DNA of 64,000 nt from Butyricicoccus sp. OM04-18BH (GTDB lineage Bacteria > Bacillota > Clostridia > Oscillospirales > Butyricicoccaceae). The stretch's first letter is position 1. Every line of letters starts with the position of its first letter. Below the pieces are notes generated by a model that searched no databases, had not been told where the DNA came from, and saw only the letters and a list, made by a program, of their open reading frames with translations. Location of the stretch: assembly GCF_003481705.1 (NCBI RefSeq), contig NZ_QULN01000005.1, forward strand, positions 1 through 64,000. Reading direction: 5' to 3'. The position numbers were made by a program, and so were the translations under genes. Of this stretch, positions 9,128 to 16,745 are shown in pieces.

Positions 9128-9136
9128 GACACATGT
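9117..9136. promoter_or_regulatory. Palindromic operator over the niaX -35 box, candidate NiaR site
   Basis: GCACCTGTCAAGACACATGT is a 9-2-9 imperfect palindrome with GTC-AA-GAC at its centre. It overlaps the -35 hexamer of the niaX promoter, the position expected for a repressor site. NiaR represses niacin genes in other Firmicutes when nicotinic acid is present; assignment to NiaR rests on position and neighbourhood. Confidence 0.55.
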
Positions 9137-9245
9137 TAATGCGATGTAAATTTTTTTATGCGCGGCAGAAATTCACGGTTTTGTCATGACTTTCTATCCG
9201 GCCTATGGTATATTGAAAACAGTAAATGCGAAAGGAAAGAGTGCT

Positions 9246-9623
9246 GTGATTTCCATTGATCGTTTTGAAGAGATACTGGGCGAGCTGGCCGAGGAGCTGC
9301 CTGCCGAATTCTATACCGGTCTGAACGGCGGCATCCTCATCGAGGACCGCCATCCCCTCCATCCGGCCGACCGGAACGGCGACCTGTATATCATGGGAGA
9401 ATACCGGAACGACCCGTCCACCGGACGCTGCATCGTGCTCTACTACGGCTCGTTCCGCCGCGTGTTCCGCCATCTGGACGAGGACGAGCTCCGCACCGAG
9501 ATGCGCAGAGTGCTCCGCCATGAGTTCCGCCACCATGTCGAGGGCCGCGCCGGTGTGCGCGATCTGGAGGAATGGGACGCGGACCAGATCCGCGCCTATC
9601 GCGCACGGAAGGATGCCGAATAA
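9246..9623 (+). CDS. Zincin-like metallopeptidase family protein
   Basis: 125 residues. The C-terminal half contains RHEFRHHVE, an HExxH zinc motif, as in the small zincin-like family (PF06262 type) of unknown substrate. The start is the GTG at 9246, with AAAGGAA eight bases upstream; an ATG-started extension upstream lacks a ribosome binding site. It is divergent from niaX and ends at a shared terminator with niaR. The domain is visible, but whether it is an active protease is not known. Confidence 0.75.
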   Translation: MISIDRFEEILGELAEELPAEFYTGLNGGILIEDRHPLHPADRNGDLYIMGEYRNDPSTGRCIVLYYGSFRRVFRHLDEDELRTEMRRVLRHEFRHHVEGRAGVRDLEEWDADQIRAYRARKDAE

Positions 9624-9630
9624 ACAGAAA

Positions 9631-9669
9631 AGCACTGCCGCACAGGTTCAGTCCCCCTGCGGCAGTGCT
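9631..9669. terminator. Bidirectional terminator between zincin gene and niaR
   Basis: AGCACTGCCGCA pairs perfectly with TGCGGCAGTGCT. TTTTTT follows on the plus strand and TTTTCTG on the minus strand. Confidence 0.9.
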
Positions 9670-9675
9670 CTTTTT

Positions 9676-10203
9676 TCAGTTTTCCTCTTCGAGAAGGAAG
9701 CCCTTCTCCTTCAGTCCGGCGATCACGCGGTCGAGCGTCCTTTCGTCCGGCGCGCGCACAGTATGCAGATGGATGCCGCCCGTGAGGTCGCACAGCGGCC
9801 GCGCCTTCGAGTGCTCCAGCTTGTCGCAGAAGGCATCCGCATCGTAACGCGAGAAGATATGCAGCGGCGCCGTGATCTGACCGTAGATCGAATGCTCGAC
9901 CGTCACATCGATCGCCGCGCCGCCCAGATCGACGATCGTGTACAGCTCCTCGCGCAGCCGGTCTTCATCGTGATGCGCGACGATGCGCCGTTCCGCATAC
10001 GCCGGAGCGGAGGCGGCGTTTTCGAGGATATAGCCGCGCGGCGTCGCCATGACCGCCATACCGCCCGCGCGCAGCAGCGCGACATCGCCGACGATGATCT
10101 GGCGGCTGACGCCGCACCGGGCCGCGAGCGCCGTCGCGGACATCGGCCGGTCTGAGGCCGCGAGTAATTCTGTGATTTTTGTGCGCCGTTCGGCAGCATT
10201 CAT
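9676..10203 (-). CDS. niaR: NiaR-type niacin-responsive transcription repressor
   Basis: 175 residues. An N-terminal winged HTH (residues 5-50; ALAARCGVSRQIIVGDVALLR) is followed by a 3H ligand-binding domain. Candidate metal/ligand histidines are in RRIVAHHDEDRLREELY, DVTVEHSIYGQI and LTGGIHLHTV. Family members bind nicotinic acid and repress NAD-salvage and niacin-uptake genes. A nearby niaX gene with an operator-like palindrome fits this role. It has its own promoter; no palindrome like that of niaX was seen there, so autoregulation is not indicated. Confidence 0.9.
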   Translation of the reverse strand: MNAAERRTKITELLAASDRPMSATALAARCGVSRQIIVGDVALLRAGGMAVMATPRGYILENAASAPAYAERRIVAHHDEDRLREELYTIVDLGGAAIDVTVEHSIYGQITAPLHIFSRYDADAFCDKLEHSKARPLCDLTGGIHLHTVRAPDERTLDRVIAGLKEKGFLLEEEN

Positions 10204-10228
10204 GGTCTCTCACCATCCTTGTCTCTCT

Positions 10229-10257
10229 ATGATAGCAAACTTGCGCCGCTGTTGCAA
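10229..10257 (-). promoter_or_regulatory. Promoter of niaR
   Basis: Minus strand: TTGCAA, 17 bases, TATCAT, ending about 25 bases upstream of the niaR ATG. Confidence 0.6.
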
Positions 10258-10278
10258 GCGAAAATCCGGACAAACGAA

Positions 10279-10305
10279 AAGAGACCGCGTTTTTCGCGGT
10301 CTCTT
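10279..10305 (-). terminator. Terminator of the 3D-domain gene
   Basis: AAGAGACCGCG pairs perfectly with CGCGGTCTCTT around a five-base loop; a T-rich stretch follows on the minus strand. It separates the 3D gene from the niaR promoter. Confidence 0.85.
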
Positions 10306-10315
10306 CGATTTTCTC

Positions 10316-11017
10316 TCAGCCGAGAAGGTAGACGTTTGCGTACTGGACGCCCAGCTCTTCGGCACGCTCGTGCGTGGATACGAAGATGTCGATCTTGCTG
10401 TTCTTGATCGCGCTGCCGGTGTCCTCCGCGATGAAGGTGCCGTAGCCCTCGATATAGACGCGGCTGCCGAGCGGGATGATGGACGAGTCAACAGCGATCG
10501 TGCGTCCCTCGGCCGGGGTCGCGCCGGAGGCCGTCTTGCTCGCGCCGAGTGCGCCGTTGCAGCGCTCGCACGGGCAGTAGAACGTCAGCTTGTAATTGCC
10601 GAGCGCCGTGGCGTTCGCCTTGATCGCATCGGTCGCGAGGTAGTCGGTCGAATAGCTGACCGAGCGCGCTGCGACCGGCGCGGTGATCAGAGTCGCCAGC
10701 GCTTTCGCTTCTTTCTCGGCCTTCTTTTTCGCCTCAGCGTCTGCTTTGGCCTGTGCCGCTGCCTTCGCCTCGGCCGCAGCCTTAGCCGCCGCAGCTGCCT
10801 TGGCCTGCGCTTCCGCATCCGCCTTCGCACGGGAATATGCCTTTGCCGCGTTCGTGACCTCATCCGATGTGAGTACCGTTCCGACCGAAGCATTCAGACT
10901 GGAAGAGAGTACCGCAACCGGCTGCTCCAGTGCCGCAGCGTTCGCCGCAGTCACTGCGCTGACGGTCATGACCGCCGCGATCAGCCTGGCAGCAAGCTTT
11001 CGCAAAGAAATAGACAT
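10316..11017 (-). CDS. Secreted 3D-domain protein with Ala/Lys-rich helical linker
   Basis: 233 residues. It has a signal peptide (residues 1-28), then a region of about 60 residues made almost only of Ala, Lys, Glu and Gln (75-130, repeated AEAKAAAQAKA-like), predicted as a long helix or coiled coil. The C-terminal 3D domain shows IPLGSRVYIEGYGTFIAEDTG and SKIDIFV, with the three Asp residues that name the family. Such domains resemble the lytic core of MltA and occur in cell wall hydrolases such as the Rpf/YabE group. A peptidoglycan-cleaving role is likely but not shown. It has its own promoter and terminator. Confidence 0.82.
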   Translation of the reverse strand: MSISLRKLAARLIAAVMTVSAVTAANAAALEQPVAVLSSSLNASVGTVLTSDEVTNAAKAYSRAKADAEAQAKAAAAAKAAAEAKAAAQAKADAEAKKKAEKEAKALATLITAPVAARSVSYSTDYLATDAIKANATALGNYKLTFYCPCERCNGALGASKTASGATPAEGRTIAVDSSIIPLGSRVYIEGYGTFIAEDTGSAIKNSKIDIFVSTHERAEELGVQYANVYLLG

Positions 11018-11142
11018 TTGTGTTACACTCCTGATTTCTGGTGAAAACGTGCCGGACCATCGAGGTCCGGTGACGGCAAAATACCGTTCTGTTTTCGGGT
11101 TTGTTACCGTTCTGTCAGTGTTCTGTTTCCGAACTGTAACTT

Positions 11143-11171
11143 ACTATACTTCACGTTTCCCCGTTTGTCAA
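11143..11171 (-). promoter_or_regulatory. Promoter of the 3D-domain gene
   Basis: Minus strand: consensus TTGACA, 17 bases, TATAGT. The leader of about 120 bases contains a CCGGACC/GGTCCGG hairpin near 11051-11070. Confidence 0.75.
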
Positions 11172-11454
11172 ATACTTTGACCGAATTTTGTGGATTGCGC
11201 ACAAAGCTTATTCTGCACTTTCGTGAAATCTGTATGCATTCGTTCATAAAAAACTGTAATTCCCTGTCGAATGCCTTTTTTTCACATTCTGCCTGTTTTT
11301 CCGAACAAAAACAGCGCTGCGCAGATTATCCACAGGCTGTGCATGACCCGGCGTCCGGCAGATTCCAACACTTTTCCAACGACCGAAACGACGGGAGCCG
11401 CACCTTTCGGTGCGGCTCCCTCTCTCTCTTTTTTCCTTTACGCAGCTGGCAGTT
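11172..11454. other. Gene-free spacer with one strong hairpin
   Basis: AT-rich, with no coding region seen. GGGAGCCGCACC at 11393-11404 pairs perfectly with GGTGCGGCTCCC at 11409-11420. The T-rich tail (tctctctctttttt) follows on the plus strand, although the nearest gene reads into it from the minus strand. Either the hairpin simply protects or ends the minus transcript, or an undescribed small plus-strand RNA ends here. Confidence 0.5.
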
Positions 11455-12066
11455 TTATTTCTTCAGACGATTGATATACTCCAGAATGATGTCGGTCGAA
11501 TACTCGACGCCCAGACGGCCGGCGTTGATGCACAGGTCGTAATGGTCGCACTTACCCCATACCTTGCCGGTATAGTAGTTGTAATAAGTAGAGCGCTGCT
11601 TATCCATCTTTTCGAGCGCGGCCTGCGGGGTCTTGCCCTCGATCTCATAGTCGCCGCAGGACTGAATGCGCTTTACGCGGTCCTCAATCGAGCCGTGGAT
11701 GAAGAAGTCGAACCGGTTCGAGAAATCACGCAGTACATGGTCAGCGCAGCGGCCGACGATGACGCAGGAGGACCCCTCTGCCATCTCGCGGATGACGTTG
11801 GACTGTGCGAGGTAGAGCTGATCGGTCAGGCTCATGCCGTTAAGGCCGACAGAGCCGAACATGGTCAGCGAGTAAAGGAAGCTGTTGGTCGCGCGCTTGT
11901 CAAGCTGCTCGAACAGCTTTTCATCAAAACCAGTCTTTTTCGCCGCGCGCGTGATCAGCTCGCGGTCATAAAACGGAATACCAAGACGGAGCGCGAGTTT
12001 CTGGCCGATTTCACGACCGCCTGTGCCGTATTCACGGCCGATAGTAATAATCAGGTTGTTATTCAT
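11455..12066 (-). CDS. Cytidylate kinase-like protein
   Basis: 203 residues, a member of the cytidylate-kinase-like family (PF13189 type), not the canonical cmk. The P-loop is TIGREYGTGGREIGQKLA at the N-terminus, followed by RELITRAA and VIVGRCADHVL. The family is common in Clostridia and its true substrate is not established. The ribosome binding site is strong (AAGGAGG). It is transcribed alone, divergent from the tetR-like gene. Confidence 0.8.
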   Translation of the reverse strand: MNNNLIITIGREYGTGGREIGQKLALRLGIPFYDRELITRAAKKTGFDEKLFEQLDKRATNSFLYSLTMFGSVGLNGMSLTDQLYLAQSNVIREMAEGSSCVIVGRCADHVLRDFSNRFDFFIHGSIEDRVKRIQSCGDYEIEGKTPQAALEKMDKQRSTYYNYYTGKVWGKCDHYDLCINAGRLGVEYSTDIILEYINRLKK

Positions 12067-12255
12067 AACGCATCCTCCTTACCGGACGAATTATACATAT
12101 TGCATAATCCTTTGTACTATTACCATACATCATTTCGGCATAAATGTCAATAGTCATTGTGAAATTTTTTCATGTTGCGAAATCCGCCGCTCTCCTCTCC
12201 TGCCGGAATACCGTTAATTTTCTGTGAACATTGTATGTTTTCCATCGACACGCTG

Positions 12256-12284
12256 TTGACTTCAAAACACGATGCTGATAAAAT
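12256..12284 (+). promoter_or_regulatory. Promoter of the TetR-family gene
   Basis: TTGACT, 17 bases, TAAAAT. The expected transcription start near 12291 supports the ATG at 12316 as the gene's start. Confidence 0.65.
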
Positions 12285-12315
12285 GAAGGCATCTAATCCG
12301 GCAGGAGGCTGCGCC

Positions 12316-12921
12316 ATGCCCAAAGAGACCGTCAACCGTCGTGTACAATTCACCAAAACCGCGCTGCGCGATGCCATGATCGAGCTGATCTGCGAAAAAC
12401 CGCTCACCTCGATCACAGTCAAGGATGTCTGTGCGCGCGCGGACATCAACCGCAGCACATTCTACCTGCACTACAAGGACGTGGACTCGCTGCTCGTCGC
12501 GGTCGAAGACTACGCGATCGAGTATATCCAGTCCCACTTCAAGGGGCCGGATAATGCTTTTGATGAGCTTGTCGGTTTTCTTACCTATATGAAGAACACG
12601 CCGCGCCTGCGCAATCTGTTTTTCGCGCTGGCCGGTGAACGCGGCGACCCGCGTTTTACGCGCCGTCTTCAGGAGCTCACCTTTCAAACCTTTGAGCGCA
12701 GGTGGCTTGAGCACCTGCCGAGCAGCGGTCTGGATGACGAGAAAACGCTTGTCTATTCCTACGTGCAGTCGGGTATCGTCTCGGTCTTTTATTCCTGGCT
12801 GACCGACAAAATGCCGAACATGTCGGCGGAGCAGCTGGTCTGTCTGCTCCAGAAGCTCATACTGCACGGCGTGACCGGTCTCGGCGAGGATCTGTTCCCG
12901 TTCGGCAACAGTCGGACTTGA
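12316..12921 (+). CDS. TetR-family transcriptional regulator
   Basis: 201 residues. The N-terminal HTH is residues 10-55 (ALRDAMIELICEKPLTSITV, then the recognition helix region DINRSTFYLHYKD). The C-terminal domain resembles the TetR_C group common in Firmicutes. The start is fixed by AGGAGG seven bases before the ATG. It lies directly upstream of a MATE exporter whose promoter begins inside this gene's stop codon, so it is a candidate local regulator of drug export. No clear palindromic operator was found in that promoter. Confidence 0.88.
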   Translation: MPKETVNRRVQFTKTALRDAMIELICEKPLTSITVKDVCARADINRSTFYLHYKDVDSLLVAVEDYAIEYIQSHFKGPDNAFDELVGFLTYMKNTPRLRNLFFALAGERGDPRFTRRLQELTFQTFERRWLEHLPSSGLDDEKTLVYSYVQSGIVSVFYSWLTDKMPNMSAEQLVCLLQKLILHGVTGLGEDLFPFGNSRT

Positions 12922-12946
12922 CTTTGCCCGCTGCATCTGCTATCAT
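12918..12946 (+). promoter_or_regulatory. Promoter of the MATE gene, overlapping the regulator's stop codon
   Basis: TTGACT (12918-12923), exactly 17 bases, TATCAT (12941-12946). The TGA stop of the preceding gene lies inside the -35 region. Confidence 0.7.
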
Positions 12947-12997
12947 AGGGTGCAGTTCGATTTCTTATATGAAATAATATACATTATATATACACCG

Positions 12998-13073
12998 CTT
13001 TTATCGCCGGATAAGAGCATTGGCGTCTGCCCTCCATCGTAGGCCTTTGAAGATGGAGCGCGGATGCCTTTTT
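12998..13073 (+). promoter_or_regulatory. Attenuator in the MATE leader
   Basis: The leader (about 140 bases) folds into hairpin 1 (CTTTTATC/GATAAGAG, 12998-13017) and then a 17-bp stem (13022-13038 with 13052-13068: GGCGTCTGCCCTCCATC/GATGGAGCGCGGATGCC, two wobbles and one mismatch). It is followed at once by TTTTTATAT, the form of an intrinsic terminator. It stands between the promoter and the ribosome binding site of the MATE gene, so expression probably needs antitermination. The signal is unknown. Confidence 0.7.
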
Positions 13074-13094
13074 ATATGAAGGAGGTCTGTTCCT

Positions 13095-14387
13095 ATGCAA
13101 ACCGCAGTATCCCCGGGCGAATTCCGCCGCTACGCTGCGCCGGGTGTCCTCGGCATGATCGGCATTTCATGCTACATTCTCGCGGACACCTTTTTCGTCG
13201 CCAAGGGCACCGGCTCGCTCGGCCTTGCCGCGCTCAACATCGCCATCCCGGCCTACAATCTGATGAACGGTCTCGGACTGATGGTCGGCGTGGGCGGCGC
13301 GACGCATTATTCGCTCTGCCGCGCGCAGGGCGATGCCGTCGAGGCCGACCGCACGTTCACACACACCCTGCTCCTCGGTCTCTGCATCGCGCTGCTGTTC
13401 GTGCTCACGGGGACGTTCGGCGTCGTTCCCCTGTCGCGGCTGCTCGGTGCGAACGCTGAAACGCTCGATATGACGGCCGTCTATCTGCGGCTGCTGCTGT
13501 GCTTTGCGCCCTTTTTCGTGACGAACAATGTCATGATCGCCTTCGTTCGCAATGACGGCGAGCCCGGCCGCGCGATGGCCGGCATGATCGCCGGAAGCCT
13601 GTTCAACATCGTGTTCGACTGGGTGTTCATCTTTCCGTGCGGTCTCGGCATGTTCGGCGCGGCGCTCGCGACCGGCGCATCGCCGCTCGTCAGCCTGCTC
13701 GTGCTCTCCGGCCACCTGCGCCGGCCGTCGCGCGGCTTTCATCTGCGCCGTGAACACCTGAGGCCGCGTCTGCTGCCGCGCATCTGCGCCCCCGGCCTGT
13801 CCTCGCTCGTCTCCGAGCTTGCCTCGGGCATCACGCTGCTGCTCATCAACCTCGTGCTGCTGCGCATCGCCGGAAACACGGCCGTCGCGGCCTACGGCGT
13901 GATCGCGAACCTCGCCCTCGTCGAGTCGGCCATCTTCACCGGCCTGTCCACCGGCGTACAGCCGCTCATCAGCCGAAGCGCCGAAGCCGACCGCCGCCGT
14001 CTGCTGCGCTGGACCGTCACCACCGCGCTCGCCATCTCGGCGCTGATGTACGTCCTTGTTTTCGTGTTCGCCTCCCCCATCACCGCCGTGTTCAACAGCG
14101 AGCACGACCCGGCGCTCGCGGCCTGTGCGGTCCCCGGCCTGCGCATCTACTTCGCCGGCTTTCTCGCCGCCTGCATCAACATTATCGCGGCCGCCTACTT
14201 CAGCGCCGCCGGACAGGCCTCGCGCGGCTTTATCATCTCGCTCGTTCGCAGCATCATTGCTATCCCGCCCGTGCTGTTCGCGCTGAGCGCGCTGCTCGGC
14301 GTCACCGGCGTCTGGCTGACCTTCCCGGCGGTCGAGGCGCTCGCCTGCGCGCTCAGTCTGCTCTTTATCCTGCGCAGTCCAAAATAA
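13095..14387 (+). CDS. MATE-family efflux transporter
   Basis: 430 residues with about 12 membrane segments, typical of the multidrug and toxin extrusion family, which exports cationic compounds in exchange for Na+ or H+. The family pattern is visible in the first helix pair (MIGISCYILADTFFVAKGTG, ALNIAIPAYNLMNGLGLMVG). GAAGGAGG precedes the ATG by ten bases. It is regulated by the upstream attenuator and possibly by the TetR protein. The substrate is unknown. Confidence 0.92.
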   Translation: MQTAVSPGEFRRYAAPGVLGMIGISCYILADTFFVAKGTGSLGLAALNIAIPAYNLMNGLGLMVGVGGATHYSLCRAQGDAVEADRTFTHTLLLGLCIALLFVLTGTFGVVPLSRLLGANAETLDMTAVYLRLLLCFAPFFVTNNVMIAFVRNDGEPGRAMAGMIAGSLFNIVFDWVFIFPCGLGMFGAALATGASPLVSLLVLSGHLRRPSRGFHLRREHLRPRLLPRICAPGLSSLVSELASGITLLLINLVLLRIAGNTAVAAYGVIANLALVESAIFTGLSTGVQPLISRSAEADRRRLLRWTVTTALAISALMYVLVFVFASPITAVFNSEHDPALAACAVPGLRIYFAGFLAACINIIAAAYFSAAGQASRGFIISLVRSIIAIPPVLFALSALLGVTGVWLTFPAVEALACALSLLFILRSPK

Positions 14388-14399
14388 CACGAAAAAAAT

Positions 14400-14428
14400 T
14401 TGCGTCCGTCCGTTTTTTGTGTTATAAT
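14400..14428 (+). promoter_or_regulatory. Promoter of rnpB
   Basis: TTGCGT, 17 bases, consensus TATAAT ending nine bases before the predicted RNA 5' end. Confidence 0.7.
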
Positions 14429-14436
14429 ACTCACCG

Positions 14437-14764
14437 TGACTGGTGCTGACGGTCGCGTACCTTCGGGTATGAGGAAAGTCCGGGCTGCACAGGGCAAGGA
14501 TAACGGATAACGTCCGCCGAGGGTGACCTCAGGAATAGTGCAACAGAGATATACCGCCCCGTTTCGACGGGGTAAGGGTGGAAAGGCGAGGTAAGAGCTC
14601 ACCGCGCCCCATGGTAACATGGGGGGCCTGTAAACTCTATCCGCAGCAACGCCGACCGGGACCATGGTTTGCCCGACCGTCCCGACTGGCGGCTTGAGAT
14701 GCACGGTAACGTGCATTCGAGATAGATGACCGTCCACGACAGAACCCGGCTTACGCACCAGTCA
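14437..14764 (+). ncRNA. rnpB: RNase P RNA, bacterial class A-like
   Basis: The catalytic RNA that removes 5' leaders from pre-tRNAs. Universal cores are present: GAGGAAAGTCCGGGCT (P4 5' side, near 14471) and AGATAGATGACCGTCCACGA with AGAACCCGGCTTA near the 3' end. The ends pair (ACTGGTGC/GCACCAGT) as helix P1. At about 328 bases the size is normal. The extent follows the P1 pairing; exact ends may differ by a few bases. Confidence 0.97.
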
Positions 14765-14779
14765 TATATACGATTCAAG

Positions 14780-14803
14780 AACCGCCTTCACGGGCGGTTT
14801 TTT
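14780..14803 (+). terminator. Terminator of rnpB
   Basis: AACCGCC pairs with GGCGGTT and is followed by TTTT, 16 bases after the RNase P RNA. Confidence 0.8.
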
Positions 14804-14911
14804 GCTGTCGGAACGACCTCGTCCCTCCGGCAGACCGTGTCCCGCGGATGCTGCGTTCCGTCCCTATATATAATAAGGTATAGCGCACGAAGCCTGTTAC
14901 CCTTTTGGCAC

Positions 14912-14940
14912 TTGCAAAATCTGCGGAAATCCTGTATACT
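14912..14940 (+). promoter_or_regulatory. Promoter of murD
   Basis: TTGCAA, 17 bases, TATACT, ending 30 bases upstream of the murD ATG. Confidence 0.65.
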
Positions 14941-14970
14941 GATAAACGAAAAAGGCGGTGTTACGCATTT

Positions 14971-16332
14971 ATGACAGCATTAGAACAATACCTTGGCGGT
15001 CTTTCGGATAAGCGCGTCGGCGTCATCGGCGCAGGCGTAAGCAATATGCCGCTCATCCGCATGCTGCGCGCCTCCGGCGTGCGCGTGACCGTACATGACA
15101 AAAAGGAACCGACCGAGCTCGGCGACGGCTACGCGACCCTCGCGACCCTCGGTGTGGATTTTGTGCTCGGCGAGCACTATCTCGACGCACTCGACGAGGA
15201 CGTTATCTTCCGCACACCGGGTGTGCATCCGCGCTTCCTCGAAAAAGCGCAGGCCGGCGGCTCGGAGATCACGAGCGAGATGGAGCTTTTCTTCGCGGTC
15301 TGCCCGTGCCCGATCATCGGCATCACCGGTTCGGACGGCAAGACCACGACGACCACGCTCGTCAGTGAGATTCTCAGGCACGCAGGCTATACCGTGCATC
15401 TCGGCGGCAATATCGGCACGCCCCTGCTCCCGCGCGTCAGCGAAATGAAGCCCGAGGATCTCGCGGTCGTCGAGCTCTCCTCGTTCCAGCTCATGGGCAT
15501 GAAGCATTCTCCGCACGTCGCGGCGATCACCAACCTCACGCCCAACCATCTGGACTATCACAAGGACTTCGACGAGTATGTGCAGGCAAAGACGGCCATT
15601 TACCGCAGCCAGAAGGACGGCGACCGTCTCATCCTCAACCTCGATGACGAGGTGACGCGCACGCTCCACGCCTCGGGCAATCTGTTCTGCACGAGCAAGA
15701 ACCAGGAGCTCGCAAACGGCGTTTTCCTCAAGGATGACATCATCTATATCGCGGAGGGCGGCGCGCGGCGCGAGCTGATGAACCAGAACGACATCCGCAT
15801 CCCCGGCGCTCACAACGTCTATAACATGATGATGGCGGCGGCGATCGTGCAGGGCTACGCCTCTGACGACGACATCCGCGCAGTCGCGACCACCTTCGGC
15901 GGCGTTGAGCACCGCATCGAGTTCGTTCGCGAAAAGGACGGCGTCAAGTATTACAACGACTCCATTGCGTCCAGCCCGACGCGCACTATTGCCGGCCTGA
16001 ATTCCTTCCGTCAGAAGGTGATCCTCATCGCCGGCGGCTACGACAAGCATATCCCCTACGATGTGCTCGGTCAGCCGATCTGCGACCACGTCAAGCTGCT
16101 CCTGCTCACCGGCGCAACGGCTCCCAAGATCCGCGACTGCGTGCTCGCCGTCGACGGCGAGCATCCCCCGATCTGCGAGGTGGAGAACCTCGAGGTCGCG
16201 GTCTGCGAGGCGGCGGCCCGCGCTGAGGCTGGCGACATCGTTATCATGTCCCCGGCCAGCGCTTCCTTCGACCGCTTCAAGAACTTCATAGAGCGCGGAA
16301 AGCTGTTTAAAACGCTTGTCAACAATCTGTAA
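14971..16332 (+). CDS. murD: UDP-N-acetylmuramoyl-L-alanine--D-glutamate ligase
   Basis: It adds D-glutamate to UDP-MurNAc-L-Ala in the cytoplasm. 453 residues, the usual size. It has an N-terminal Rossmann part (VGVIGAGVSNMPLIRML), a central ATPase with P-loop GITGSDGKTTTTTL and NHLDYHKDFDEYVQAK, and a C-terminal ligase domain (YYNDSIASSPTRT). It stands alone with its own promoter, although murD normally lies between mraY and ftsW, a place that is empty in the dcw cluster at 34.7-49.8 kb. An upstream in-frame ATG (14905) precedes the predicted transcription start and was rejected. Confidence 0.95.
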   Translation: MTALEQYLGGLSDKRVGVIGAGVSNMPLIRMLRASGVRVTVHDKKEPTELGDGYATLATLGVDFVLGEHYLDALDEDVIFRTPGVHPRFLEKAQAGGSEITSEMELFFAVCPCPIIGITGSDGKTTTTTLVSEILRHAGYTVHLGGNIGTPLLPRVSEMKPEDLAVVELSSFQLMGMKHSPHVAAITNLTPNHLDYHKDFDEYVQAKTAIYRSQKDGDRLILNLDDEVTRTLHASGNLFCTSKNQELANGVFLKDDIIYIAEGGARRELMNQNDIRIPGAHNVYNMMMAAAIVQGYASDDDIRAVATTFGGVEHRIEFVREKDGVKYYNDSIASSPTRTIAGLNSFRQKVILIAGGYDKHIPYDVLGQPICDHVKLLLLTGATAPKIRDCVLAVDGEHPPICEVENLEVAVCEAAARAEAGDIVIMSPASASFDRFKNFIERGKLFKTLVNNL

Positions 16333-16336
16333 AAGA

Positions 16337-16487
16337 CTGTCGCGAAACTAACGTTTCGCCGACAATCTGTGTTCTGACTGACGCAGAACACAAGTCGTAC
16401 GAAAGTTCCCATGCGGAAACTTTCTCCCTCTTAGAGTAAAAAACCGAGGCGCATGTCCCCGGTTTTTTTGCGTTTGCACGCAAACGC
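16337..16487. repeat. Array of short palindromes after murD
   Basis: In about 150 bases there are consecutive hairpins: TGTCGCGAAAC/GTTTCGCCGACA, GTGTTCTG/CAGAACAC, GAAAGTT/AACTTTC, AACCGAGG/CCCCGGTT and GCGTTTGC/GCAAACGC. Two of these (GTGTTCTG... and the CCGG one) recur in the arrays at 16941-17141 or 43414-43655. No coding region is seen. Confidence 0.75.
16442..16468 (+). terminator. Terminator of murD
   Basis: AACCGAGG pairs with CCCCGGTT (one mismatch) and runs into TTTTTTT. It is the fourth hairpin of the palindrome array. Confidence 0.75.
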
Positions 16488-16691
16488 TATTTAATGCGCG
16501 CTATCGCGCGTGCTTCGACGTCCAATCAAGCTTTATCCATTAGGCTGCGCACCTTCGGGTGCGTTTTTTTTGCATATATAAAATGACATCCGAAACGTTT
16601 TGCCGTTTCAGATGTCATGCCCTGTTGAGACGTGTTTTCATATTCTGAATGGAACTCCCTCTGTATTTTTCCGGGATAAAATATAAAAAAT
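16488..16691. other. Gene-free spacer with two further hairpins
   Basis: CGCACC/GGTGCG at 16548-16563 is followed by TTTTTTTT on the plus strand. TGACATCCGAAACG at 16584-16597 pairs with CGTTTCAGATGTCA at 16604-16617 with one mismatch and runs into TTTTATAT on the minus strand. No gene is seen; the minus-strand open frame covering it has no ribosome binding site. Confidence 0.6.
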
Positions 16692-16725
16692 CCACGCGAC
16701 CTCTGTTGGTTCAGCAGGCCCGTGG
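16692..16725 (-). terminator. Terminator of the small gene at 16746
   Basis: On the minus strand CCACG-GGCCT pairs with AGGTC-GCGTGG (one bulge) and is followed by ATTTTTTATATTTT. Confidence 0.75.
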
Positions 16726-16745
16726 TGTCAAATCGGTAAGCAAAT

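Noticed and set aside
13167..14390. 407-codon minus-strand open frame over the MATE gene
   Set aside because: A hydrophilic shadow of a membrane protein gene; no homology features.
16500..16563. Possible tRNA fragment (tccaatcaagctttatccattagg)
   Set aside because: It resembles a D-arm on the reverse strand, but no acceptor, anticodon or T-arm pairing can be built.
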